From positions 685,451 through 749,450 of the forward strand of contig NZ_RAPK01000006.1 in NCBI RefSeq assembly GCF_003610495.1: a stretch of 64,000 nucleotides of DNA, given 5' to 3'. Made by a program: the position numbers and the translations under genes. The DNA is from Sinobaca qinghaiensis (GTDB lineage: Bacteria > Bacillota > Bacilli > Bacillales > Marinococcaceae). Below, piece after piece: positions 1 to 9,739 of the stretch (position 1 is its first letter; each line of letters opens with the position of its first letter). The notes under the pieces were generated by a model, which saw only the letters and a program-made list of their open reading frames with translations, was not told the DNA's origin and made no database searches.

Positions 1-95
1 ACAGCCTTCGCTTCCCCCTCGAAGCAAGGCTCAATCGCCTGGGTGCTGGTCGTAATTTGATACATTTGTAGAATGTTCTCTAATGTTTTCTCCAA
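1..95 (-). CDS. possible 5' part of an unidentified leftward gene
   Basis: Reading the reverse strand, a frame runs without a stop from about 143 to the window edge. A TTG start at 95 would give a protein beginning MEKTLENILQMYQITTSTQA, and a GGGG run about 11 bases upstream could act as ribosome binding site. An in-frame ATG lies further in, at residue 11 of that reading. Only about 31 codons are visible and I do not recognise the family. It could equally be chance open sequence. Confidence 0.2.
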   Translation of the reverse strand, partial: MEKTLENILQMYQITTSTQAIEPCFEGEAKA

Positions 96-239
96 GTTTC
101 TTTTATCCCCTTTTAAAGTATTGCGGCCGCAAAGCCCGCTACTCCGCGGTCACAAGACTAAATTACCACAATAAGGATAGGTCGTCCACCGATTTTAGGA
201 GGATATACCTAATCGGCATAAAATTTCTTAAAAAAGTGT
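1..239. other. non-coding region upstream of hag
   Basis: No convincing complete gene is present. A 12-bp perfect palindrome, TTGCGGCCGCAA, lies at 121-132. The reverse strand is open from about 143 to the window edge and may be the beginning of a leftward gene (separate entry). In B. subtilis this position holds csrA and fliW, but neither is recognisable here. The sequence is not clearly an insertion-sequence end. Confidence 0.5.
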
Positions 240-266
240 TAAACATATAAAAACCTCTGCCGATAT
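240..266 (+). promoter_or_regulatory. SigD-type promoter of hag
   Basis: TAAA at 240-243, exactly 15 bases, then GCCGATAT at 259-266. This matches the B. subtilis SigD (flagellar sigma factor) consensus in both boxes and in spacing. Transcription should begin near 273, leaving a leader of about 110 nt before the flagellin start codon. Confidence 0.9.
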
Positions 267-335
267 AAACAGTGTAAGCAGGAAAGACAGACCGGTCAGC
301 GATCGTAGCCGGTGTCTGAATGCCTTACATAAACG

Positions 336-353
336 CTCCACAAGGACGTGGAG
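336..353 (+). promoter_or_regulatory. CsrA-type hairpin in the hag leader
   Basis: CTCCAC / AAGGAC / GTGGAG forms a perfect 6-bp stem presenting a GGA motif in a six-base loop. Its core, ACAAGGACGT, is very close to the known CsrA target ACARGGAUGU. In B. subtilis CsrA binds two such sites in hag mRNA and blocks translation. The second site overlaps the ribosome binding site, here ATGGAGG at 366-372. Site identity is inferred by analogy. Confidence 0.65.
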
Positions 354-381
354 TAAAAAAACAATATGGAGGTTTTATATT

Positions 382-1215
382 ATGATTATCAACACAAACG
401 TAAGTGCAATGAACGCTCACCGTCAACTGGGAGCAAACCAGGCAAACATGCAGAACTCAATGGAAAAATTGTCTTCCGGTTCAAGAATTAACAAAGCCGG
501 CGATGACGCAGCAGGTCTTGCAATTTCCGAAAAAATGCGTGCACAGGTTAAAGGCTTAGATCAGGCAAGCCGTAACGCTCAGGACGGTATCTCGATGATT
601 CAAACAGCTGAAGGTGCTCTTAATGAAACGCATGATATTCTGCAGCGTATGAGAGAACTGGCAGTGCAGGCTTCTAACGATACAAACGTTGATCAGGATC
701 GAGATGCTTTACAAAATGAGTTTAAGGAATTAGGAAATGAAATTGAAAGAATTAAGGATAACACTCAATTTAACAAGCAAAATCTCTTAGATGGTACTGC
801 AGGAGCAAGTGGAACTGTTAGTATCCAAGTTGGAGCTAACGCTGCAGAAATCACTGAACTTGATTTTACTACATCTGGAGTTAACTTATCTGGAACGGTT
901 GCTGCTATTCAATCAGGAGATATTTCTACATTTAGTGGAGCTCAAGCAGCAATTACAGAAGTTGAAGACCAAATCAAAACAGTTTCTGAGGGACGTTCTT
1001 ATCTTGGGGCTATGCAGAATCGTTTAGATTACACTATTACAAACCTTGATAATGCTTCAGAAAATCTTTCGGCGGCAGAATCTCGTGTTAGAGACGTAGA
1101 CATGGCAAAAGAAATGATGGAAATGACTAAAAATAACATTCTTTCCCAGGCTTCTCAATCGATGCTTGCTCAGGCAAATCAGCAGCCGCAATCAGTACTA
1201 CAGTTGCTTGGATAA
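382..1215 (+). CDS. hag: flagellin
   Basis: This is the structural protein of the flagellar filament, exported by the flagellar type III system with FliS as its chaperone. At 277 residues it is a compact flagellin. The N-terminal D0/D1 helices begin MIINTNVSAMNAHRQLGANQ and the C-terminal helices end in QANQQPQSVLQLLG. Only about 50 variable residues (roughly 140-190) lie between, so there is essentially no outer D2/D3 domain. The ATG follows ATGGAGG at a good distance. Base composition changes inside the gene: 541-600 has 30 of 60 G/C, while 721-780 has 15 of 60. This suggests the 3' part came in with the low-GC island downstream. Ser/Thr residues in the central part are the likely sites for pseudaminic acid. 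Confidence 0.97.
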   Translation: MIINTNVSAMNAHRQLGANQANMQNSMEKLSSGSRINKAGDDAAGLAISEKMRAQVKGLDQASRNAQDGISMIQTAEGALNETHDILQRMRELAVQASNDTNVDQDRDALQNEFKELGNEIERIKDNTQFNKQNLLDGTAGASGTVSIQVGANAAEITELDFTTSGVNLSGTVAAIQSGDISTFSGAQAAITEVEDQIKTVSEGRSYLGAMQNRLDYTITNLDNASENLSAAESRVRDVDMAKEMMEMTKNNILSQASQSMLAQANQQPQSVLQLLG

Positions 1216-1222
1216 TAGTTTT

Positions 1223-1255
1223 AAAAAAGAAGACTTCGATGAAGTCTTCTTTTTT
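1223..1255 (+). terminator. terminator after hag
   Basis: A perfect 9-bp stem, GAAGACTTC / GAT / GAAGTCTTC, is followed by a T run and preceded by an A run, giving a classic Rho-independent terminator right behind the flagellin stop codon. Confidence 0.92.
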
Positions 1256-1345
1256 ATTTCATATTAATAATAGTTAATGTTCCTTTATAATTGCATAGGT
1301 TAAACCGATATTAATTATAAAGGTATGAATAAAGGGAGGTACATT

Positions 1346-1954
1346 ATGAAATTTGTGATTCAAAGAAAAGTTTATGAGTTTAACAATAAAAGTGAAGCAT
1401 TACAGTCTATGACAGATTTAGTTAATAACGAATTAAAAAATAAAGATTATTATTTTAGTCATTTTAATGTCGATAATACGTCTGTCTTTGATAGTTATGA
1501 ACAGTACTTTGAAGAAAATTTTCAATCGGTTGAAAGAGTTGAAGCTGTTTTTAAAACTGCTTCTGAATTTGTCATTGAATCATTACATTCAATGGAAAGC
1601 TATTTAGAACGGTTATTACCAGAAATTAAAATTTTTGTGGGTGAACTTTACAGTAGTGAAGCAGATATTGGATCAAATAAGACTCTTCAGTTATTAGAAG
1701 GCATTCAATGGATACATAGGGTCATAAAAAATACAGATCAATTAGAAGTGCGTCCTAAAGATTGGAATAACTTACTGATTTCAGTTACAAGTTTAGAAAT
1801 GGTTGTGAAAGACATGGAAGAAGTATTTGAGAATCAAGATACGATTGTTTTTGCCGATTTACTGCAATATGAAATCGAACCATTATTAATTGATATTAAA
1901 AAACAAGCAGCAACAATTATCAATGAAGCTGGAGCTAGAAATGGTACAAATTGA
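1346..1954 (+). CDS. unknown protein of the flagellin-glycosylation island
   Basis: This 202-residue protein belongs to no family I recognise. It has no signal peptide or membrane segment and looks mostly helical and acidic, with a charged N-terminus (MKFVIQRKVYEFNNKSEALQ). An ATG at 1325 is in frame, but GGGAGGT at 1336-1342 places the start at 1346. A weak SigD-like -10 element, ACCGATAT, lies at 1304-1311. The gene overlaps maf by 14 bases, so the two are probably translationally coupled and act together in flagellin modification or its timing. That role is inferred from position only. Composition is AT-rich like the rest of the island. Confidence 0.8.
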   Translation: MKFVIQRKVYEFNNKSEALQSMTDLVNNELKNKDYYFSHFNVDNTSVFDSYEQYFEENFQSVERVEAVFKTASEFVIESLHSMESYLERLLPEIKIFVGELYSSEADIGSNKTLQLLEGIQWIHRVIKNTDQLEVRPKDWNNLLISVTSLEMVVKDMEEVFENQDTIVFADLLQYEIEPLLIDIKKQAATIINEAGARNGTN

Positions 1955-3830
1955 AAATATCAATTATCTTAGAAAGAATTTCCCGGAAGTCAGAAAAGTT
2001 ACTAAAGAACACTATAAAAATAATGATGTAAATGTGATAAATTCTAAAAAAGATCTTCCGACTTTAACTATAAAGAACGATGGACGCATACTTTATTTGC
2101 ACAGTAAATACGATCCTATTCAAGAAGCTGTAAAACTTGTTAAGCAGTATTCTGAAGAATTAAATGAAAAGAAAAATGTATTTTTTTACGGAATAGGGTT
2201 AGGATATCATATCGAGGCGATTAGAAAGCAATATCCACATATTTCTATAACATTGTATGAACCAAACGTTGATGTTTTCCAATGTCTTATGGAAACTAAA
2301 TTAATTAAAAATTTAGCTGATGAAGCTATAAAAGATTTATTTGTGGAAACTTCTGAAGAAAATAGAAATCAATTCCTTCGTAATTTTGCAATGGAAGTAA
2401 ATGACGATGTTCTTTTGATTACTCTACCAAGTTATGAGCGGATATTTAAGGATGAAAACAAGAAATTTATGGAAATATTTACTCATGAGCTCAAAAATAA
2501 AAGAATGAACCTACGAACAAGCTTTGCTTATGAACAGCGTTGGACTATAAATAGTTTGATGAATTTAAAAGAAACAATGCATACACCAAATATTTTACAT
2601 ATTGAAAACAAACATATATTTCAAGGAAAACCGGCTATTATTGTTGCAGCAGGTCCATCTTTGAATGAAGAGTTAGAGCATCTTAAGCACATTAAAATGA
2701 ATGGACTTGCCTATATTTTTTCTGTAGGTTCTGCTATTAATACATTAGTGGATTATGGTATTTACCCTGATGCTGCATGTACGTATGATCCTCAATCCCA
2801 CAATTATAAAGTTTTTGAGAAAACTGTCACCAAACAGGCGGATTGGGAAATCCCTATGATATACGGCACGAGCGTTGGTTTTGAAACAATTCAAAAATAC
2901 AGGGGATCTAAAGCACATATGATCACCAGCCAGGATATGGTATCTTCTTATTTTTATCAGCAGGACAGGCAAAATGAATTAGTGAAAGTGTCAGACGCGC
3001 CTTCTATAGCTGTAGTAACCACAGAATTGTTAAATAGGCTGGAATGCGACCCAATTATCTTTGTTGGACAAAATTTTGCTTATTTAAATAATTCCCACTA
3101 CGCACAGGGGATTGAATATGAAGGAATGTCAAATGCTGTCTCTGAAAAAATTCTGAATAAATCGATAACTGTAGAAAACGTTCAAGGAGAATTTATATTA
3201 ACAAATGAAGGTTTTTTAAAAATGAAGATGCAAATGGAGCGGGTGATCGAGGCCTTTCAAAAGATAAATAATTGTACGTTTATTAATACAACTCAGGGCG
3301 GGGCAAGAATTGACGGAACAACATTTTTATCTTTGCAGCAAGTAATCAAACGTGAATTAACTGAAAAGCAGATTGTTGTAAACTGGTACGATTTTTTGGA
3401 AGCACCTTTAAAGCCATATGAATTTATGAGTAAAAAACGGGAAATGGATGAGAGTTTGAGGGAATTAATCGTTATCATTGACCATTTGCAGCAAATTACA
3501 AGACAAATAAAGAAATTAATTGATGCTCAGTCGATTCAATTGATACATGATCTATTTAGCAAATTTGATAAATTGCTTAAGAAGCTTAAAAATCTAGATT
3601 TTTACAAAGTGTTTATTCTGCCCATGATACGTGTTCAAAATGAAGTGACAGCTAAACAAGTAGAGGAATTTCGATTTGAACAGGATACATTTAAAAAGGG
3701 AGAAAAAATGGTAAAGGTATTCTCGAACTACTTTAACCATATTGAACAAGTTCTTGAGATGGTAGTACCTGTTTATAATAATGTGATGACAGAAATTGAA
3801 GAAGAATCCGAAAAAAATAATTGGAAATGA
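1941..3830 (+). CDS. maf: motility accessory factor, flagellin glycosyltransferase (Maf, DUF115)
   Basis: Maf proteins transfer nonulosonic acids such as pseudaminic acid onto Ser/Thr of flagellin in the cytoplasm before export. The 629-residue protein has the family layout: an N-terminal domain, a central MptE-like DUF115 domain around residues 225-400 with the signature AIIVAAGPSLNEEL, and a helical C-terminal part. An upstream in-frame ATG at 1890 is rejected because GGAG at 1931-1934 is correctly spaced for the ATG at 1941. It overlaps the unknown gene before it and is followed at once by pseB, so the sugar pathway and the enzyme that uses the sugar are co-transcribed. The target is presumably the flagellin encoded two genes upstream. 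Confidence 0.9.
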   Translation: MVQIENINYLRKNFPEVRKVTKEHYKNNDVNVINSKKDLPTLTIKNDGRILYLHSKYDPIQEAVKLVKQYSEELNEKKNVFFYGIGLGYHIEAIRKQYPHISITLYEPNVDVFQCLMETKLIKNLADEAIKDLFVETSEENRNQFLRNFAMEVNDDVLLITLPSYERIFKDENKKFMEIFTHELKNKRMNLRTSFAYEQRWTINSLMNLKETMHTPNILHIENKHIFQGKPAIIVAAGPSLNEELEHLKHIKMNGLAYIFSVGSAINTLVDYGIYPDAACTYDPQSHNYKVFEKTVTKQADWEIPMIYGTSVGFETIQKYRGSKAHMITSQDMVSSYFYQQDRQNELVKVSDAPSIAVVTTELLNRLECDPIIFVGQNFAYLNNSHYAQGIEYEGMSNAVSEKILNKSITVENVQGEFILTNEGFLKMKMQMERVIEAFQKINNCTFINTTQGGARIDGTTFLSLQQVIKRELTEKQIVVNWYDFLEAPLKPYEFMSKKREMDESLRELIVIIDHLQQITRQIKKLIDAQSIQLIHDLFSKFDKLLKKLKNLDFYKVFILPMIRVQNEVTAKQVEEFRFEQDTFKKGEKMVKVFSNYFNHIEQVLEMVVPVYNNVMTEIEEESEKNNWK

Positions 3831-4826
<996 letters not shown>

Positions 4827-4853
4827 GGTGAGTAAAAATTTGGAGATGGTTTG

Positions 4854-6044
4854 ATGAATTTTAATAGTGATGAGGAAATTAAGCCTATTCGCGAAGCTTA
4901 TCTCCCTTACGGTAAGCAATGGATAGATGATAAAGATATACAAGCCGTTATCGACGTATTAAAGAGTGATTATTTAACAACAGGACCTGCTGTCAAAAAG
5001 TTTGAAGAGTTATTTGCACACTATGTAGGGGCAAAATATGCTGTTTCTTTTTCAAGTGGGACGGCTGCTTTACACGGTGCTTGTTTTGCAGCTGATATTG
5101 GTGTTGGTGATGAAGTTATTACGACACCAATGACTTTTGCAGCAAGCGCAAATTGTGTATTATATCAAAGTGCGAGGCCTGTTTTTGCCGATATTTGTGA
5201 AGATACTTATAATATAGACCCGGTTAAAGTAAAAGAACTTATTAATGATAAGACAAAAGCGATTATTCCTGTAGACTTCACTGGTCAACCAGTCAACTTA
5301 GACGAAATCAACAAAATAGCGAAGGATCATAACCTTATTGTCATTGAAGACGCAGCTCATGCTGTTGGAGCAGTCTACAAAGATCACAAAATTGGGGCCA
5401 TCAGTGATATGACCATGTTCAGTCTTCATCCTGTCAAGCATATTACGACGGGTGAGGGTGGCATGATTACGACAGATAATAAAGAATACTATGAGAAACT
5501 GCTGCAATTCCGCTCTCATGGAATTACCCGTGATCCAGATAAACTAATCGAAAATGATGGTCCATGGTACTACGAAATGCAATTTTTAGGATATAACTAT
5601 CGAATGACCGATATCCAGGCAGCTCTTGGAATGAGCCAGTTGGAAAAGCTGGATGAATTTGTGGAGTTAAGAAGAAAGTACGTTTCATTTTACAATGAAG
5701 CATTCTCTAAATTAGAACAAATAAAAATACCCTATCAATCACCTGAGGGCAATTCTAGTTGGCATCTGTATATTATTCGTTTGAAGCTGGAGACACTAAC
5801 AGTGAGTCGAAAAGAAATTTTTGAAGCTCTCCAAAAGGAAAACATCGGCGTTAATGTACATTATATACCGGTATACTATCAACCGTACTATCAACAACTG
5901 GGATACAAAAAAGGTTTATGTTCTAAAGCAGAGCAATTATATGAAGAAATCATTTCATTACCATTATTTCCTTCCATGAATGACAAAGATGTAAATGATG
6001 TTATAAATGCAGTGAAAAAGATCATCTTATTATATTCAAGGTAG
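4854..6044 (+). CDS. pseC: PLP-dependent aminotransferase making UDP-4-amino-4,6-dideoxy-N-acetyl-L-altrosamine
   Basis: Second step: transfers an amino group from glutamate to C4 of the PseB product. It belongs to the DegT/DnrJ/EryC1 family. The PLP lysine is K195, in the motif LHPVKHITTGEGG, and the preceding IEDAAHAVGA carries the cofactor-binding aspartate. Length, 396 residues, is normal. A TTG at 4851 also opens the frame, but the adjacent ATG at 4854 is better spaced from GGAG at 4842-4845. Confidence 0.93.
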   Translation: MNFNSDEEIKPIREAYLPYGKQWIDDKDIQAVIDVLKSDYLTTGPAVKKFEELFAHYVGAKYAVSFSSGTAALHGACFAADIGVGDEVITTPMTFAASANCVLYQSARPVFADICEDTYNIDPVKVKELINDKTKAIIPVDFTGQPVNLDEINKIAKDHNLIVIEDAAHAVGAVYKDHKIGAISDMTMFSLHPVKHITTGEGGMITTDNKEYYEKLLQFRSHGITRDPDKLIENDGPWYYEMQFLGYNYRMTDIQAALGMSQLEKLDEFVELRRKYVSFYNEAFSKLEQIKIPYQSPEGNSSWHLYIIRLKLETLTVSRKEIFEALQKENIGVNVHYIPVYYQPYYQQLGYKKGLCSKAEQLYEEIISLPLFPSMNDKDVNDVINAVKKIILLYSR

Positions 6045-6055
6045 AAGGTGAAAAA

Positions 6056-6787
6056 ATGAAGGTTGTCGCAATTATACAAGCCAGGATGGGATCGACTAGG
6101 TTACCAGGAAAAGTTTTAAAAGAAATAAATAATAAGCCTTTGTTAGAATATCAATTTGAGCGTTTAAAACAAACAAAAAAAATAGATCAACTAATCATTG
6201 CAACAACAACGAACAAAGCCGATGATCCTATTATCGAATTTTGCAAAAACAATAATCTGTCTTATTTCAGAGGATCAGAAAATGATGTACTTTCAAGATA
6301 TTATGAGGCAGCAAAAAAATACAGTGCCGATACTGTTGTTCGTTTAACCGCAGACTGTCCGATTATTGATCCGAGTGTTGTAGATAATATTATTTTAACC
6401 TTCGAAAATAATGAACATGACTATGTGTCTAATACATTAAAAAGATCCTATCCAAGGGGAATGGATACCGAAGTATTTGCTTTTGAGGCATTAGAAAAAG
6501 CTCATAAAAATGCGGATAAGCCATTTGAAAGAGAGCATGTTACTCCATATATTTACTTGAATTCTAAAACATTTCACTTACATAACCTGGAGTATGTAAC
6601 TGATCAAAGTTCCCACCGATGGACGGTAGATACAGAAGAGGACTTTTTACTAATTGAAAAGATTCTCGTACATTTTAATGCTGAAGCTAATAACTTCAGT
6701 ATGGAAGATACACTATCTTATATAAATAAACACCCTGAGCTTAAAACAATAAATGCAGCCATCGAACAAAAAAAGTTAGGATTATAA
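6056..6787 (+). CDS. pseF: pseudaminic acid cytidylyltransferase (SpsF-like)
   Basis: Final activation step: CTP plus pseudaminic acid gives CMP-pseudaminic acid, the donor used by Maf. The 243-residue protein is a nucleotidyltransferase with the N-terminal signature ARMGSTRLPGK (residues 9-19) and acidic metal ligands around LTADCPIIDP. The sequence is close to the SpsF family of spore-coat polysaccharide proteins, so the nucleotide preference rests mainly on the cluster. GAAGGTG precedes the ATG. Confidence 0.85.
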   Translation: MKVVAIIQARMGSTRLPGKVLKEINNKPLLEYQFERLKQTKKIDQLIIATTTNKADDPIIEFCKNNNLSYFRGSENDVLSRYYEAAKKYSADTVVRLTADCPIIDPSVVDNIILTFENNEHDYVSNTLKRSYPRGMDTEVFAFEALEKAHKNADKPFEREHVTPYIYLNSKTFHLHNLEYVTDQSSHRWTVDTEEDFLLIEKILVHFNAEANNFSMEDTLSYINKHPELKTINAAIEQKKLGL

Positions 6788-6790
6788 ACG

Positions 6791-7840
6791 ATGAAAACGG
6801 CTGTCATAAGAGTTGATGCTTCTATTGAGATCGGGACAGGTCATGTAATGAGGTGCCTCACGCTGGCAGAAGAATTACATGATGATAGTTATGATGTAAC
6901 ATTTATAACAAGTGATCATGAAGGTCATTTGGCTGATTTCATCCAATCAAAAGGTTTTCAGGTTATTAAGCTGAAGAAGCCTTCTAAAGAAAATAGTATC
7001 AAAGAGGAGCTTCAACATAGTCACTGGCTGGGAACTTCACAAGAAGTGGATGCTAAAGGTGTACTTCACGCAATAGCAGAATTGCCCACAATTGATTTGA
7101 TGGTTGTTGATCATTATGCTATTGACTATCGTTGGGAGCTAATAATTAAAGATAGAGCAAAGAAAATGTTTGTGATCGATGATTTAGCAGATCGATATCA
7201 TCATTGCGATCTACTATTAGACCAAAATTTTTACTTAGACATGGAGAAAAGATATGAAGGTTTAGTAGATAAGCATTGTACATTACTGCTGGGGCCCAAG
7301 TATGCACTGCTCCGAAAAGAGTTCAAGGAAGCTGAAAAAAAGCTAAAAGTTCGAAGTGGAGACATTCAAAGAATACTGGTTTTTTTTGGAGGCAGCGATC
7401 CGACTAATGAAACAAAAAAAGCTATAAAGGCTATAGAAAAAATAGATAAAAAAAACATTTTTGTTGATGTGGTTGTAGGAGCCTCTAATCCTAATAAAGA
7501 TCAAGTCGAGACCTTAGTGAATAAATTCCCAAATATGATTTATCACTGTCAGGTTTCAAATATGGCAGAGTTAATGTTAAATGCAGATTTAGCCATAGGT
7601 GCGGGTGGAAGTGCAACGTGGGAGAGATGCTATTTAGGATTACCGGCTATTACTATTGGAGTAGCTTACAATCAGATGGAGATACTACGAGCAGTTGAAA
7701 AGTCAGGAGCTATTATAAATTTAGGATATTCTTCGCATATTTCAATAGAGAATTTGGTAGAGCAAATTAAATCATTATTAAGCAATAACAATACTTTGAA
7801 GCAAATGTCAATTCAATCCAGCAAGCTAATTAGCCATTAA
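6791..7840 (+). CDS. pseG: UDP-2,4-diacetamido-2,4,6-trideoxy-L-altropyranose hydrolase
   Basis: Removes UDP from the sugar made by PseB, PseC and PseH, releasing the free sugar for PseI. The 349-residue protein has a GT-B fold like MurG. The N-terminal GTGHVMRC (residues 15-22) contains the catalytic histidine H18, and GAGGSATWERCYLGLPA in the C-terminal half is the nucleotide-binding segment. It starts three bases after the pseF stop codon, behind AGGA, and is clearly in the same transcript. Confidence 0.92.
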   Translation: MKTAVIRVDASIEIGTGHVMRCLTLAEELHDDSYDVTFITSDHEGHLADFIQSKGFQVIKLKKPSKENSIKEELQHSHWLGTSQEVDAKGVLHAIAELPTIDLMVVDHYAIDYRWELIIKDRAKKMFVIDDLADRYHHCDLLLDQNFYLDMEKRYEGLVDKHCTLLLGPKYALLRKEFKEAEKKLKVRSGDIQRILVFFGGSDPTNETKKAIKAIEKIDKKNIFVDVVVGASNPNKDQVETLVNKFPNMIYHCQVSNMAELMLNADLAIGAGGSATWERCYLGLPAITIGVAYNQMEILRAVEKSGAIINLGYSSHISIENLVEQIKSLLSNNNTLKQMSIQSSKLISH

Positions 7841-7845
7841 TTTAT

Positions 7846-8418
7846 TTGGAGGAGGCCAGGGTTATTAGAATAGCTGATTTTAAATTAGTGTCCATTGAAG
7901 AAAAACATCTAGAAATTGTTTTAAGATGGAGAAATTCGAATGAGATTCGAACAATGATGTATACGGATAAAATTATTTCATTGGAAGAACATTGGAATTG
8001 GTTTGAGTCTTTTAGGAATTCTAATAAAACTATAATTAAAATTTTATTATATTTAGGTGAACCAATAGGTTTAGTTAATTTTAATAAAATAAACGCCTTT
8101 GATAATAAGTGTTATTGGGGTTTTTATATTGGAGCCATGGACGCTCCTAAAGGAGCAGGCACTATCCTAGGTTACCTGGCTCTTAATTATATATTTGAAA
8201 CTCAAAGCATTAGAAAAGTCTGTTCTGAAATCATTGGATACAACACACAAAGTATTGAATTTCATCAAAAGATGGGTTTTGCTGAAGAAGGACGTTTGGT
8301 AGAACACATTAATAAAGGGAACGAATTTATTGATGTTGTGTTAATGGCACAATTTGAGCATCAATGGAGACATAGTAAAAACAACTTGAAGAAAAAATTA
8401 GAAGGAGCAGTTAAATGA
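7846..8418 (+). CDS. pseH: UDP-4-amino-sugar N-acetyltransferase (GNAT family)
   Basis: Acetylates the 4-amino group of the PseC product with acetyl-CoA. The GNAT fold is seen in VLRWRNSNEIR at the N-terminal end, the acetyl-CoA-binding stretch APKGAGTILGYLAL, and NTQSIEFHQKMGF toward the end. The coordinates use the TTG at 7846, the only standard start codon upstream of the conserved part. However, the strong ribosome binding site GGAGGAGG (7848-7855) lies inside that reading. Translation probably begins at ATT 7864 or GTT 7861, giving a protein starting near IRIADFKL. This is unusual and is listed as a finding. The stop overlaps the start of pseI. Confidence 0.85.
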   Translation: MEEARVIRIADFKLVSIEEKHLEIVLRWRNSNEIRTMMYTDKIISLEEHWNWFESFRNSNKTIIKILLYLGEPIGLVNFNKINAFDNKCYWGFYIGAMDAPKGAGTILGYLALNYIFETQSIRKVCSEIIGYNTQSIEFHQKMGFAEEGRLVEHINKGNEFIDVVLMAQFEHQWRHSKNNLKKKLEGAVK

Positions 8419-9470
8419 TGAAAAATGGCCTTACAGTGGAAGGTATAAAGATTGGAGAAAATAATCCCCCTTTTATTATTGCTGAAATGTCAGGCAATCA
8501 TAATCAATCTTTGGAACGTGCTCTTAAAATTGTAGAAGAAGCAGCAAAAACTGGTGCTCAAGCTTTAAAGTTACAAACTTATACAGCAGATACTTTAACG
8601 TTAAATATTGATAATGAAGATTTTCAAATTCAAGATGCAGAGAATTTATGGAAAGGGAATTCTCTTTACAAACTTTATGAGCAGGCTTATACACCTTGGG
8701 AATGGCACGAACCGATCTTTAAGAGATGTCGTGAACTTGGTATGGTTCCATTTAGTTCCCCATTTGATGAGACGGCAGTAGACTTTTTAGAAACATTAGA
8801 TGTTCCAATGTACAAGATTGCTTCTTTTGAAAACAATCATCTTCCGTTAATTAAGAAAGTGGCAGCAACGGGTAAGCCGATGATTATATCAACTGGCATG
8901 GCCTCTATTGCTGAATTAGATGAAACAGTCAGAACAGCAAGGGAAGCAGGCTGCAATGATCTTATACTTTTAAAATGTACAAGCACATACCCGGCAGCTC
9001 CGGATAATACAAATATTATAACTATACCTCATATGAGAAAGTTGTTTAACTGTCAGGTTGGATTATCTGATCATACGTTGGGAATTGGTGCAGCGATAGC
9101 AAGTGTAGCGTTAGGTGCAACCGTTATTGAAAAGCATTTTACCTTATCCAGGGCTGATGGAGGCGTAGACTCCGCATTTTCTATGGAACCGGATGAAATG
9201 AGAAGTTTAGTGGAAGAATCAAAAAGCGCATGGCAGGCACTTGGCAAAGTGACGTATGGACCAACAGAGAAAGAAAAAGCATCGTTGAAGTTTAGAAGAT
9301 CTATTTATGTATCAAAAGATATAACGGCAGGAGAAGCGTTTTCGAAAGAAAATTTGAAAATCGTTAGACCGGGATATGGATTGGAGCCGAAGTATTTTGA
9401 GATATTATTAGGGAAAACCGCAAAAACTGGATTTAAAAAAGGTACTCCAATAAATTGGGAAAGTATTTAG
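8415..9470 (+). CDS. pseI: pseudaminic acid synthase
   Basis: Condenses phosphoenolpyruvate with the free 6-deoxy-altropyranose sugar to form pseudaminic acid. The 351-residue protein has the NeuB TIM-barrel over residues 1-280 (KLQTYTADTLTLN, KCTSTYPA, GLSDHT, VIEKHFTL) and a C-terminal SAF/antifreeze-like domain that begins near RRSIYVSKDITAGE. GAAGGAG seven bases before the ATG supports this start, which overlaps the pseH stop by four bases. It is the last gene of the cluster, and no convincing terminator follows. Confidence 0.93.
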   Translation: MMKNGLTVEGIKIGENNPPFIIAEMSGNHNQSLERALKIVEEAAKTGAQALKLQTYTADTLTLNIDNEDFQIQDAENLWKGNSLYKLYEQAYTPWEWHEPIFKRCRELGMVPFSSPFDETAVDFLETLDVPMYKIASFENNHLPLIKKVAATGKPMIISTGMASIAELDETVRTAREAGCNDLILLKCTSTYPAAPDNTNIITIPHMRKLFNCQVGLSDHTLGIGAAIASVALGATVIEKHFTLSRADGGVDSAFSMEPDEMRSLVEESKSAWQALGKVTYGPTEKEKASLKFRRSIYVSKDITAGEAFSKENLKIVRPGYGLEPKYFEILLGKTAKTGFKKGTPINWESI

Positions 9471-9739
9471 CAAGTTCGTGAATAATTTTTAACAATATTT
9501 TAAAACATGACCAATCCTTTAAGTGAAACTTCAAAAACAATATCAGATATTATTTAACCCAAAGTGATGAAAGAGTTGAAATTGCTACCCAAAGCAAATT
9601 CGGTACATAAACCCTATATTTTTACATAAGTTTCGTTCATCTTCCGTCCAGGCTTATTCCTAATTTAAAAGGGTTAAAGGTGAATGGAAATTTTGTTTGA
9701 TTCGCATATCATTTTTTATTCTAATTGAAAGAAGGTGCT
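9471..9739. other. AT-rich spacer between pseI and yjfB
   Basis: About 270 bases with no ORF longer than a few dozen codons, no strong hairpin and no clear SigD promoter. Composition still resembles the island. It may be decayed sequence at the island's right edge. Confidence 0.4.
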
